Shown here in pieces: positions 1-5,616 of a DNA stretch of 7,532 nucleotides. A model generated the notes under the pieces. The model searched no databases, was not told where the DNA came from, and saw only the letters and a list, made by a program, of their open reading frames with translations. The stretch's first letter is position 1. Each line of letters begins with the position of its first letter. The stretch is from Pseudomonadales bacterium. Its GTDB lineage: Bacteria > Pseudomonadota > Gammaproteobacteria > Pseudomonadales > UBA7239. The DNA is taken from assembly GCA_020443005.1 (NCBI GenBank), contig JAGRJA010000310.1, positions 1-7,532 on the forward strand. The letters run 5' to 3'. The position numbers and the translations under genes are program-made.

Positions 1-102
1 ATTGACCAGGCACACCAGGCGGACGAATACATCAATCTGGCCCAGATCGACCCGGCGGTAACTGTTTTTACACAGCTGATCCGCCACTTCTGTATGGCAT
101 AA
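1..102 (+). CDS. 3' end of an unidentified gene (33 codons visible)
   Basis: An open frame runs from the first base to a TAA stop at 100-102, giving the last 33 residues of a protein that begins outside the window. The tail reads as mildly amphipathic and helix-like (contains DEYINLAQIDPAV, then TQLIRHF) and ends in Met-Ala. I do not recognise the family, and 33 residues are too few to name a function. The stop lies 11 bases from the stop of the minus-strand MaoC gene, so the two genes converge with no room for a separate terminator between them. It is probably a genuine gene end, because the frame is open to the edge and the convergent spacing is tidy, but a chance open frame of this length cannot be excluded. 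Confidence 0.5.
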   Translation: MDQAHQADEYINLAQIDPAVTVFTQLIRHFCMA

Positions 103-113
103 AGCCGCTTCCC

Positions 114-569
114 TCAGTCTTTCCCGGTTTTGCGCTTGTGCACCAGCATGACGGCGGTCAGTTCCATGACAATTTGCCCGTGCTGGTTGTGAATCACATT
201 GTGCATCCACACCAGCCCGAGATCGGGGCGGGAAGCCGATTCGCGGCGTTGGGTACATTCGACCGATAAAGTCAGGGTGTCACCGGCGCCTGCAGCATTC
301 GGCAGCTTCATGTTTTCCAGCCCCAGACCGGCAGCAAATACAGGACGATCTTCAAGTTTATCAACCAGCCATGAGCGAACCGAAAACAGGTAACATCCCG
401 GCGCAACAAGCCGTCCGAAAACCGAATTTTTTGCGGCGAGCGGGTCGGTATGAAAAGGCTGGGGATCCCAGCGTTGACCAAACTCGATGATTTCCGCTTC
501 CGTCAGTGTGTAGCCTCTGGAGCTTGAGCGGAAACCGGGGGAAATGTCTTCATAATAAAGGTTGGTCAT
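114..569 (-). CDS. MaoC-like hot-dog dehydratase (enoyl-CoA hydratase type)
   Basis: This 151-residue protein has the length and motifs of single-domain MaoC-like hydratases, cytoplasmic enzymes that add water to trans-2-enoyl-CoA or related acyl thioesters. The catalytic signature is visible as WDPQPFHTD: Asp35 and His40 fit the Asp/His pair of R-specific enoyl-CoA hydratases, followed by the usual GRLVAPG turn at residues 52-58. The N-terminal YYEDISPG segment is also typical. The start ATG (567-569) has an AGGA ribosome site at 576-579, six bases away. The gene is monocistronic in view: it diverges from the VOC gene and converges on the partial gene at the left edge. The substrate cannot be read from the sequence. 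Relatives act in beta-oxidation, polyhydroxyalkanoate supply or mesaconyl-CoA chemistry. Family is sure, specific reaction unknown. Confidence 0.9.
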   Translation of the reverse strand: MTNLYYEDISPGFRSSSRGYTLTEAEIIEFGQRWDPQPFHTDPLAAKNSVFGRLVAPGCYLFSVRSWLVDKLEDRPVFAAGLGLENMKLPNAAGAGDTLTLSVECTQRRESASRPDLGLVWMHNVIHNQHGQIVMELTAVMLVHKRKTGKD

Positions 570-604
570 CTGTTATCCTGAAAAAGTGGTGTAAAACCGG
601 AAAA

Positions 605-624
605 CCTGCCGCTTGTCGGGCAGG
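605..624 (-). terminator. Hairpin followed by T-run, possible attenuator ahead of the MaoC gene
   Basis: Read on the minus strand this is CCTGCC, an 8-base loop, GGCAGG, then TTTT and shortly afterwards another TTTT. That is the form of a short intrinsic terminator. It ends about 35 bases before the MaoC start codon and no minus-strand gene lies upstream, so if it works it would be a leader attenuator or a boundary element. The stem has only six pairs and the first T-run only four bases, so chance is a real alternative. Confidence 0.25.
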
Positions 625-684
625 CGTATTGCACCGCAATCGGGTGTGGACTGCAAGCAACCGGCGTTTCATTGAATATTTCAA

Positions 685-703
685 GCCCGGTACGGTACCT
701 GGC
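685..703. repeat. Imperfect palindrome next to a second inverted repeat
   Basis: GCC-C-GGTA, loop CGG, TACC-T-GGC forms a seven-pair stem with one C/T mismatch. It directly abuts TTGAA-TAT-TTCAA at 672-684. Two adjacent dyads in a divergent promoter region are a common arrangement for regulator-binding sites. No regulator gene is visible nearby to support a particular protein. Confidence 0.35.
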
Positions 704-796
704 ATAAAATCGGGGGGGTTCCTTTCGACAGAGGTTAACTTGAACCGGGATTGCCGTTAATATGTGGTTCTTCAAAAATGATTTATAGAGGTTGTT

Positions 797-1198
797 ATGG
801 CTGTGGATTTGGCGAAAGCGGCGCTTGATGTCGGCATTCTTTCCAAAAACGGTGAGAAAATGGTGGCGTTTTACCGGGATGTGCTGGGTTTTTCTCAGGA
901 GGACGATGTGACGATTCCCAATTTCGGCACCATTCACCGCCTGAATTGTGGTGACAGCGTATTGCGAATCATGGTGCCGCTTTCCGAACCTGAAAATGTT
1001 GCCGGTGGTGAGTTTATGTCGCGTAACGGTATTCGCTACATGACCATCAATATCAATAACCTCGACCAGGTGGTTGCCGATTGCAAAAGCTTTGGTGCCA
1101 ATATTGCGGTTGATATCCGTGATCTCAGACCAGGGGTGCGCTGCGCTCAGGTGCAGGATCCGGATGGCAATTATGTCGAGTTTATCTGCGCGGGCTGA
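797..1198 (+). CDS. VOC (glyoxalase/bleomycin-resistance fold) family protein
   Basis: A 133-residue protein of the vicinal-oxygen-chelate superfamily. The two beta-alpha-beta modules are visible: residues 8-60, containing FYRDVLGF at 25-32, and residues 78-131, ending in DPDGNYVEF at 121-129, the family's usual C-terminal motif. Enzymes of this fold use a divalent metal held by His and Glu residues. Here Glu128 is kept, but the usual first-strand His is replaced (ALDVG, Asp11) and the third-position His of typical members is Tyr81 (IRYMTI). The metal site is therefore incomplete or different, and glyoxalase I activity should not be assumed. A binding or resistance role, or another lyase or dioxygenase reaction, is possible. 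The start is supported by AGAGG five bases before ATG. The next gene begins 40 bases downstream with no clear terminator, so co-transcription with the membrane protein is likely. Confidence 0.85.
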   Translation: MAVDLAKAALDVGILSKNGEKMVAFYRDVLGFSQEDDVTIPNFGTIHRLNCGDSVLRIMVPLSEPENVAGGEFMSRNGIRYMTININNLDQVVADCKSFGANIAVDIRDLRPGVRCAQVQDPDGNYVEFICAG

Positions 1199-1238
1199 AG
1201 CACACAGATATTTACAGTAATAACAGGAGATAAATGCT

Positions 1239-1694
1239 ATGGATGCGGGGGTGCTGTTACTTGTTGTTTTCGGGTTGATTGGCTTCGGCTTTTATCTTTT
1301 GTTTACTGCCCTGATTCAATGGGTAGCGGTGATGATGATGGGCTCGCAGGCCAGTTACCTGATTGCTGTTAAAGTGCAGCTGGTTACCGTATTGCTGGCG
1401 CCGCTGTGTTTTGGCCTGGTTCTCGGGGTGTTGGTTGGCATCCTTTCGGCAGTTGGCGGGGCGGCTTTGTTAACGCCGGTGATTATCGTGGGTGGTTTTG
1501 CCTATCTGGTCTACATCTGCAAATACATGATGGAAGCCTACGGTATCGGCTTTTTGGCACTGATTGGTTCGTGGTTACTGGTTCTTTGCTTCAATTTTGG
1601 CCTCAGTTATCTGGCAATGTGGGGGCTCCTGAGTGCCGGTTATTCCGAGCAGGAGATTGTTAAATTATTTGATTTCTCGCAATACCTGAAATAA
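1239..1694 (+). CDS. Integral membrane protein of unknown function
   Basis: I do not recognise this 151-residue protein. It is very hydrophobic, with four probable membrane segments: about residues 3-32, 41-73 (rich in Leu, Val and Gly), 78-98, and 104-131. The third segment is followed by a short polar stretch, CKYMMEAYG. Charged residues are few (Lys45, Lys95, Glu99), and a short acidic/amphipathic C-terminal tail (SEQEIVKLFDF) is probably cytoplasmic. No signal peptide cleavage site is evident. The start ATG at 1239 has a strong AGGAG at 1225-1229, nine bases away. A closer ATG at 1234 is in another frame and soon stops. It lies 40 bases after the VOC gene and probably shares its transcript. 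The desaturase gene after it has its own promoter-like sequence. It is likely real because of the ribosome site, length and composition. Confidence 0.75.
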   Translation: MDAGVLLLVVFGLIGFGFYLLFTALIQWVAVMMMGSQASYLIAVKVQLVTVLLAPLCFGLVLGVLVGILSAVGGAALLTPVIIVGGFAYLVYICKYMMEAYGIGFLALIGSWLLVLCFNFGLSYLAMWGLLSAGYSEQEIVKLFDFSQYLK

Positions 1695-1730
1695 TAATCC
1701 GGCTCTTTAGTGTCGCTGTCTTAATTCCGG

Positions 1731-1739
1731 TGGTACACT
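1731..1739 (+). promoter_or_regulatory. Extended -10 promoter candidate for the desaturase gene
   Basis: TGGTACACT reads as an extended -10 element (TG, one base, then TACACT, four of six matches to TATAAT). No good -35 is present 16-18 bases upstream. Transcription from here would begin near 1746, which excludes the GTG at 1730 as a start codon and leaves a leader of roughly 26 bases before ATG 1772. Confidence 0.4.
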
Positions 1740-1771
1740 GCCGGGCTGGAAACGATTTATGTGATGTTTAC

Positions 1772-2551
1772 ATGTTTAAATACAAAGCCGATATCTTGCC
1801 GGTCACGCTGATTCTCTGTCTCTCATTTCTTGATTTTTTTCTTTATTTCACCGTCGACAACACACTGCTGTTGTGTGTGTATTTTCTGCTGATGATTGTG
1901 CCCAAGGGTGTTATATGTGCCTGGAATCACCATCATCAGCACACAATGACTTTTCATTCCGTTGCCCTGAACCGGCTGCTGGAGTTTTTCTACGCCTTGC
2001 ATACCGGTGTCACGACTAACCTGTGGGTGTTACATCATGTGCTGGGTCATCATCATAACTATCTCGACCAGAACAAGGATGAAAGTGGCTGGAAGAGAGC
2101 TGATGGTACGGTAATGGGCGTTGTTGAATATACGGTGCTGATAGCCGCTACTGCCTACTACCGCGGTTTTCAGGTAGGGAAAAGGTATCCGAAAGTGCAA
2201 AAAGCCTTTATCGTCTTTGGTGTATTGACGCTTCTCGCGGTTATTGCCCTTGTGGCCTACAAGCCGGTGCCGGCGCTGTTACTGTTTGTTTTGCCGATGA
2301 TTGTCAGCCTGCTGTTTACTTGCTGGGTGACTTACGATCACCATGCCGGTCTGGATACTGAAGATCCGTTTCAGGCATCCTACAACATTACCAGTCGCTG
2401 GTTTAATATCATGACGGGTAATCTCGGCTATCATACAGCCCATCACATCAAGCAGGGCTTGCACTGGTCAAAACTGCCAGCCTATCACGAAACCATCAAG
2501 GAACAGATTCCTCAAGCGTTTTACCGAAAGTCGACTTTCGATCTGGTCTGA
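1772..2551 (+). CDS. Membrane fatty-acid desaturase family protein
   Basis: This 259-residue integral membrane protein carries the three histidine boxes of the di-iron fatty-acid desaturase/hydroxylase family, which insert a double bond (or hydroxyl) into acyl chains using O2 and an electron donor. With ATG 1772 as residue 1 the boxes are HHHQH at 53-57, H89-x3-HH at 93-94 (in HHVLGHHHNY), and HTAHH at 221-225. An extra DHH is at 189-191. Hydrophobic stretches near 8-28, 31-50, 146-163 and 167-187 fit paired membrane hairpins with the boxes on the cytoplasmic face. The protein is short for the family and has no fused cytochrome b5 or ferredoxin domain, so an external donor is needed. The frame continues up to a GTG at 1730, but the hydrophobic core begins just after ATG 1772 and a promoter-like element overlaps the GTG. 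The ribosome site is weak. Lipid, carotenoid or other hydrophobic substrates all remain possible. Confidence 0.85.
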   Translation: MFKYKADILPVTLILCLSFLDFFLYFTVDNTLLLCVYFLLMIVPKGVICAWNHHHQHTMTFHSVALNRLLEFFYALHTGVTTNLWVLHHVLGHHHNYLDQNKDESGWKRADGTVMGVVEYTVLIAATAYYRGFQVGKRYPKVQKAFIVFGVLTLLAVIALVAYKPVPALLLFVLPMIVSLLFTCWVTYDHHAGLDTEDPFQASYNITSRWFNIMTGNLGYHTAHHIKQGLHWSKLPAYHETIKEQIPQAFYRKSTFDLV

Positions 2552-2596
2552 ACAGTCAAAATTTTGAAGCCGGGGCTTGCTGTGATCGACCCAGCG

Positions 2597-2625
2597 CAGA
2601 AAGCCGGCACCTTATGGCTTTTCTG
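2597..2625 (+). terminator. Hairpin after the desaturase gene, possible terminator
   Basis: CAGAAAGCC (2597-2605) pairs with GGCTTTTCTG (2616-2625) with one bulged T around a 10-base loop. The stem is A-rich on the left arm and T-rich on the right, so the T-run is inside the stem rather than after it. It starts 46 bases after the desaturase stop and precedes the promoter-like sequence of the esterase gene, which fits a transcript boundary. A palindromic TGCCGGCA (2634-2641) lies just beyond. Confidence 0.4.
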
Positions 2626-2648
2626 GTAACAAATGCCGGCAGTATCAC

Positions 2649-2677
2649 TTTTCTTAAAAACCCATGGCTGCTATAAA
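2649..2677 (+). promoter_or_regulatory. Sigma-70-like promoter candidate for the carboxylesterase
   Basis: TATAAA at 2672-2677 matches five of six bases of the -10 consensus. TTTTCT at 2649-2654, 17 bases upstream, is a weak -35 (three of six). It would give a leader of about 57 bases before ATG 2741. The -10 is good and the -35 poor, so this is a candidate only. Confidence 0.35.
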
Positions 2678-2740
2678 ACTGTTATCGATCTACCTGCCGC
2701 ACCACTGGCCAGGATGGAAACACGCTGAAAGGAGAAGAAA

Positions 2741-4327
2741 ATGATTGCACGAATGGTGCTGCTGACATTGTTGTTGCTGATGGTTGTTTCCTGTTCAAGA
2801 GCACCGGAAGGCCCCGTTGTAAAAACCGCCAGTGGAGAAGTACAGGGCTTTATCCAGGAGGGGGTGCATACTTTTTATGGTATTCCCTACGCCATGCCGC
2901 CTGTAGGTGATTTGCGTTGGCAGCCACCTCATGAGGCTGAAGCGTGGCAAGGCATCTTGCAAGCGGTAAAGGCACCCAATGCCTGCTATCAGTACATGCT
3001 GTACATGAAACGCGGCGAAGAGGATTGCCTATACCTGAATATCTGGACACCCTCCGTTCTGCCGCTCAAGCCTTTGCCGGTGATGGTCTGGTTTCATGGT
3101 GGTGGTTTTATCGGTGGAGATGGTATTCAGGGTACGGAGTCAACCCGGCTTGCAGGGCAGGGTGACGTGGTTAGTGTATCCATGAATTATCGGGTTGGCC
3201 CGTTGGGCTTCCTTTCACATCCGGCCCTTACAGCGGAGCAGGGTGCTTCGGGCAATTACGGCATTCAGGATCAGCGTGCCGCGCTGCAGTGGGTCAAAGC
3301 CAATATTGCCCAATTTGGTGGAGACCCGGAAAACATTACAATTTTTGGTGAGTCGGCAGGGGGCTGGAGTGTCTGTTTGCACATGATCTCACCGGAAAGT
3401 GCCGGCCTGTTTGACAAGGCGATTATCCAGAGTGGCCCCTGTAACACCCTGTTTGCCGATTTGTCGCTTGCTGAACAACAGGGTCTGGAGATGGAAAAAA
3501 GACTTGGCTGTGAGGGAGATGATGCGCTGGCCTGTATGCGCAGCCAGAGCCCGGAGCGATTGATAGAAGTGATGCCCAATGACCCCGGCTTTGCCTTCGG
3601 CGAGGGTTATGAAGCCTGGATGCCTGTCATAGACAAAAAGGTGCTGACAAGACAGTTTGCCGAAGCCTTTGATTCGGGCAAATTCAATCAGGTACCGGTG
3701 ATTAATGGTGCAAATGGTAACGAAGGCAATCTGCTGATTATGTTCTCCCACAACTACCGCATGGAGCCTCTTGATGCAGCCGATTATGAAAAGCGCCTGT
3801 TATGGCTGGCACAGGGGAGTCAGGAGGTTGCAGATGCGCTGCTTGTACACTATCCACTCAGTGACTACGCCGAGCCGGCTCTGGCATTGTCTGAAGCTTT
3901 TGGCGATGGTTACCTCGCCTGCCAGAGCATATGGGCGTCTGAACATCTGTCGCAGCATGTGCCGGTAGATTCCTATATTTTCAATTACAAACACGCTGAT
4001 TTTATTTTGCCTGAACTGATTGAGCTCGGCGCCTTTCACTCGGCCGAACTGCAATTTGTGTTTAATCGTCCGATGGCGTGGTTCGAAAACCGTTTCAGCG
4101 GTGATGAGCTGCTGTTAAGCGAGCAAATGATGGGCGACTGGACGCGCTTTGCCTACACGGGCAACCCTAACAAGCCGGATGATCCGCATTGGCCCCTGTT
4201 CAACACCCGGCAGGAACAATTGTTTTACGATCTGGAGCTTTCCACACAGCAGGGCTGGAAAGATGAAGACTGTAACTTCTGGAGGTCTCTGGATTTTGGA
4301 TATGTCAAAGGCAGGCAGCAAGGCTAA
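2741..4327 (+). CDS. Type-B carboxylesterase, predicted outer-membrane lipoprotein
   Basis: This 528-residue serine hydrolase of the carboxylesterase type-B/cholinesterase family (alpha/beta hydrolase fold) cleaves carboxylic esters; bacterial relatives include p-nitrobenzyl esterases. An N-terminal hydrophobic segment ends in VVSC, a lipobox with Cys18. Ser at +2 favours outer-membrane placement. Family motifs appear in order: YGIPYA (46-51), EDCLYLNIW (94-102), the oxyanion HGGGF (119-123), nucleophile elbow GESAGG with Ser205, acid Glu328 in GANGNEG, and His433 in GAFHSAEL. The triad is complete. Cys82/Cys96 and Cys257/Cys265 match the positions of two conserved family disulfides, fitting an exported protein. 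Length is normal. ATG 2741 has a strong AAAGGAG six bases upstream. The gene stands alone, with its own promoter-like sequence upstream and a convergent gene downstream. The natural substrate is not readable; an esterified nutrient or xenobiotic is a guess. Confidence 0.93.
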   Translation: MIARMVLLTLLLLMVVSCSRAPEGPVVKTASGEVQGFIQEGVHTFYGIPYAMPPVGDLRWQPPHEAEAWQGILQAVKAPNACYQYMLYMKRGEEDCLYLNIWTPSVLPLKPLPVMVWFHGGGFIGGDGIQGTESTRLAGQGDVVSVSMNYRVGPLGFLSHPALTAEQGASGNYGIQDQRAALQWVKANIAQFGGDPENITIFGESAGGWSVCLHMISPESAGLFDKAIIQSGPCNTLFADLSLAEQQGLEMEKRLGCEGDDALACMRSQSPERLIEVMPNDPGFAFGEGYEAWMPVIDKKVLTRQFAEAFDSGKFNQVPVINGANGNEGNLLIMFSHNYRMEPLDAADYEKRLLWLAQGSQEVADALLVHYPLSDYAEPALALSEAFGDGYLACQSIWASEHLSQHVPVDSYIFNYKHADFILPELIELGAFHSAELQFVFNRPMAWFENRFSGDELLLSEQMMGDWTRFAYTGNPNKPDDPHWPLFNTRQEQLFYDLELSTQQGWKDEDCNFWRSLDFGYVKGRQQG

Positions 4328-4356
4328 AGTGGCATCGGGTTGAATACAGTCCCGAA

Positions 4357-4395
4357 CATCGCTGATCGTTAACCTCTCTTGTGCGATGGGTTTTT
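4357..4395 (+). terminator. Possible terminator between convergent esterase and DUF1653 genes
   Basis: CATCGC (4357-4362) pairs with GCGATG (4383-4388) and is followed by GG and five T (4391-4395). The position, 30 bases past the esterase stop and just before the convergent gene's stop, suits a terminator. The 20-base loop is long, so efficiency is doubtful. Confidence 0.35.
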
Positions 4396-4396
4396 G

Positions 4397-4639
4397 TCAG
4401 GCTTCTTCAGGCAGGGTTTCACCCAGATACTCGAAGCGAGGCTGCTGATGGCTGTCAACAATGACGGTTTCATCAAACATACTGTAAGGGCGAACCCATA
4501 AACCGCCTTCGCCATATAAAGCCCGGTAAACAACAACATGCTCCAGAGATTCGGTGTGGCGGGCGCAGCCAAGTACACGATAGAGCCCACCCTTGTAGTG
4601 CCGATAGTAGCCGGGCCTGATGTCTTGCTGCTTGTCCAT
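4397..4639 (-). CDS. DUF1653 family protein
   Basis: This small 80-residue cytoplasmic protein belongs to the DUF1653 family, recognised by PGYYRHYKG (9-17), a YRVLG-x-ARH segment (20-28), VVYRALYGEGGLWVRP (36-51) and the SMF-x-ETV that follows. The domain fills nearly the whole protein, as is usual. No biochemical role has been established for the family as far as I know. The fold is likely a small beta barrel. The frame extends to an ATG at 4690, but ATG 4639 is preferred: the added residues fall outside the domain, and AAGAGAGAG precedes ATG 4639 at a suitable distance. The gene lies downstream of cobO on the same strand after a 224-base spacer, so it may have its own promoter and need not be related to cobalamin. 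Confidence 0.85.
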   Translation of the reverse strand: MDKQQDIRPGYYRHYKGGLYRVLGCARHTESLEHVVVYRALYGEGGLWVRPYSMFDETVIVDSHQQPRFEYLGETLPEEA

Positions 4640-4863
4640 GAATGTCTCTCTCTTGATTGTTACTTGCCTGTTGCCGGTGTATCGAAGCAATCCTCGCCAG
4701 ATTTTTTGGGTCGGCCTGTATACGGACGCAGAAATACTTCCCTGCCATCATGATAACGCCTCGTTGCCGCAGCGTGATGATTCACATCATTTTTGCAGAC
4801 AGACGAGGCGAGGCCATTGACGAAAGGCAGGTGGATAAACACCCTTGCTGGAAAAGTGGGCGC
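4640..4863. other. Spacer between cobO and the DUF1653 gene
   Basis: This region holds no convincing gene. Short open frames on both strands have no ribosome site or family resemblance. It should contain the leader and promoter of the DUF1653 gene, but I could not choose a -35/-10 pair with confidence. An ATGAT-N4-ATCAT dyad (4777-4790) and a perfect 8-base palindrome ATCATGAT (4747-4754) are the main structures. No clear intrinsic terminator follows the cobO stop codon. Confidence 0.4.
4777..4790. promoter_or_regulatory. FNR/ANR-like dyad upstream of the DUF1653 gene
   Basis: ATGAT-TCAC-ATCAT is a perfect inverted repeat with a 4-base centre. Its core TGAT-N4-ATCA matches the FNR/ANR-type operator TTGAT-N4-ATCAA except at the outermost base on each side. 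An overlapping GTGA-TGAT-TCAC dyad exists at 4774-4785, so another regulator could bind. It lies about 137 bases before the DUF1653 start, a long way for direct activation unless transcription begins far upstream. Confidence 0.25.
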
Positions 4864-5469
4864 TTAAAACTCGACCCCTTGCTGGGCTTTAATACCATTT
4901 TTGAACGCGTGCTTGACTTCCTTGATCTCGCTGACGGTATCGGCAATTTCGACAATCTCTGGCGGTGCGCCTCGGCCGGTGACGATGACGCTTTGCATTT
5001 TCGGGCGATTCTGCAGCGCCTTCATCACGCGTTCGAGCGGAAGATAGCCGTAATTGATCACGTAGGTGATTTCATCGAGCAGTACCACCCGCAGGTTTTC
5101 ATCCTGCAACAGTTTTTCGGCTTTCGCCCAGGTTTCGAGCGCGGCAGCCGTGTCTTTCTCCTTGTCCTGGGTTTCCCAGGTAAAGCCGGTGGCCATCACA
5201 TGGTATGCCAGGTCGGGCTCCTTGTTGCGAAGGTACATTTCCTCGCCGGTACTCATTGCGCCCTTGATAAACTGGACAACACCCGCCTTGAAGCCGTGAC
5301 CCAGACAGCGAAAAACGGTGCCAAAACCGGAGCTGCTTTTGCCCTTGCCGTTGCCGGTAATGACAATCAGCACACCGCGGTCTTCGGTGGCCTTTTCAAT
5401 TTTCTTGTCGACGGCTTTCTTGATGTTTTGCATTTTCTTTTTATGTGCTTCGGCGCTGCGTTCTTTCAT
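4864..5469 (-). CDS. cobO: Corrinoid adenosyltransferase (CobO/BtuR/CobA type)
   Basis: ATP:cob(I)alamin adenosyltransferase transfers the 5'-deoxyadenosyl group from ATP to the cobalt of a reduced corrinoid, giving adenosylcobalamin or its precursors. The 201-residue protein has the family length. A basic, helical N-terminus (1-28) precedes the P-loop TGNGKGKSSSGFG (38-50), which in this family binds ATP in an unusual orientation. VVQFIKG (64-70), FTWETQD, VVLLDEITY with INYGYL, and VIVTGRGAP follow, all hallmarks of the CobA/BtuR/CobO group. The frame stays open to ATG 5568, but AAGGAG at 5475-5480, five bases before ATG 5469, fixes the start there. It is downstream of cobU and cbiB on the same strand but separated from cbiB by 147 bases, so it may also be expressed independently. 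Confidence 0.95.
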   Translation of the reverse strand: MKERSAEAHKKKMQNIKKAVDKKIEKATEDRGVLIVITGNGKGKSSSGFGTVFRCLGHGFKAGVVQFIKGAMSTGEEMYLRNKEPDLAYHVMATGFTWETQDKEKDTAAALETWAKAEKLLQDENLRVVLLDEITYVINYGYLPLERVMKALQNRPKMQSVIVTGRGAPPEIVEIADTVSEIKEVKHAFKNGIKAQQGVEF

Positions 5470-5616
5470 TTCAACTCCTTCGGGCTGTGGTCGGCTGATG
5501 ACAGGGATGTGTGGTTGTGTGGTGTGCAAAAAAATAATGCAAACACAGTGTAAAGTGCCGGGTAGCAAAAATCACTTCGGCTTTCCCGCGGCCATTTAAC
5601 CCTGTTTTTTTCGGGT
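5470..5616 (-). other. CA-rich leader between cbiB and cobO
   Basis: Read on the minus strand, this spacer starts with an AACCC/GGGTT hairpin around an A-rich loop (5598-5617) at the end of cbiB. A stretch with TTTACACT and an A/T-rich TTATTTTTTT follows, then a C/A-rich, probably unstructured leader (about 5495-5530) up to the AAGGAG of cobO. TTTACACT could supply a weak -10, but no good -35 pairs with it. No cobalamin riboswitch B12 box is visible. The stretch is open in the cobO frame from 5568 but shows no protein-like composition. Confidence 0.4.

Larger units (their letters stand above)
570..796. other. Divergent intergenic region dense in short inverted repeats
   Basis: This spacer separates the divergent MaoC and VOC genes and must hold both promoters. 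Four short inverted repeats lie within about 100 bases: CCTGCC/GGCAGG (605-610 with 619-624), ATTGC/GCAAT (628-632 with 636-640), TTGAA/TTCAA (672-676 with 680-684), and a stem of GCC plus GGTA pairing TACC plus GGC with one internal mismatch (685-703). A GGTT/AACC pair (733-736 with 743-746) follows. Bases 611-615 (GCTTG), in the loop of the first hairpin, are complementary to CAAGC at 654-658, so a pseudoknot is conceivable. A run of seven G lies at 712-718. The ribosome site of the VOC gene is AGAGG at 787-791. I could not pick a convincing sigma-70 promoter for either gene. No tRNA or known riboswitch fits. Confidence 0.5.

Noticed and set aside
594..610. A sequence resembling the 3' B12 box of a cobalamin riboswitch (ends in ACCTGCC) on the plus strand.
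   Set aside because: It matches roughly 12 of 16 box positions. The other core elements expected upstream cannot be found, the region upstream is coding on the other strand, and the downstream gene (VOC) has no B12 link.
712..718. A run of seven G, considered as a phase-variable tract.
   Set aside because: It is short, outside any coding region and not in an obvious promoter spacer, so there is no direct support for phase variation.
733..750. GGTTAACTTGAACC, which resembles a tRNA T-arm.
   Set aside because: The stem has only four pairs with a 6-base loop, and no acceptor, D-arm or anticodon arm can be laid out around it.
566..937. A 123-codon minus-strand open frame spanning the spacer and the start of the VOC gene.
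   Set aside because: It overlaps the well-supported VOC gene on the opposite strand, its composition is not protein-like and it matches no family. It is a shadow frame.
4660..4842. A 60-codon minus-strand open frame between cobO and the DUF1653 gene.
   Set aside because: It has no convincing ribosome site or family resemblance, and it overlaps the leader of the DUF1653 gene.
4800..4863. A GGTG/CACC hairpin after the cobO stop, considered as a terminator.
   Set aside because: The stem has four pairs and is not followed by a T-run on the minus strand.
4657..5553. A 298-codon plus-strand open frame, long enough to look real.
   Set aside because: Most of it is the antisense of cobO, which has diagnostic motifs and a strong ribosome site. 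The plus frame shows no recognisable domain.
5470..5568. A 33-residue N-terminal extension of CobO from ATG 5568.
   Set aside because: ATG 5469 has AAGGAG at ideal spacing and gives the normal family length. The extension is Cys/His/Pro-rich and unlike CobO N-termini.
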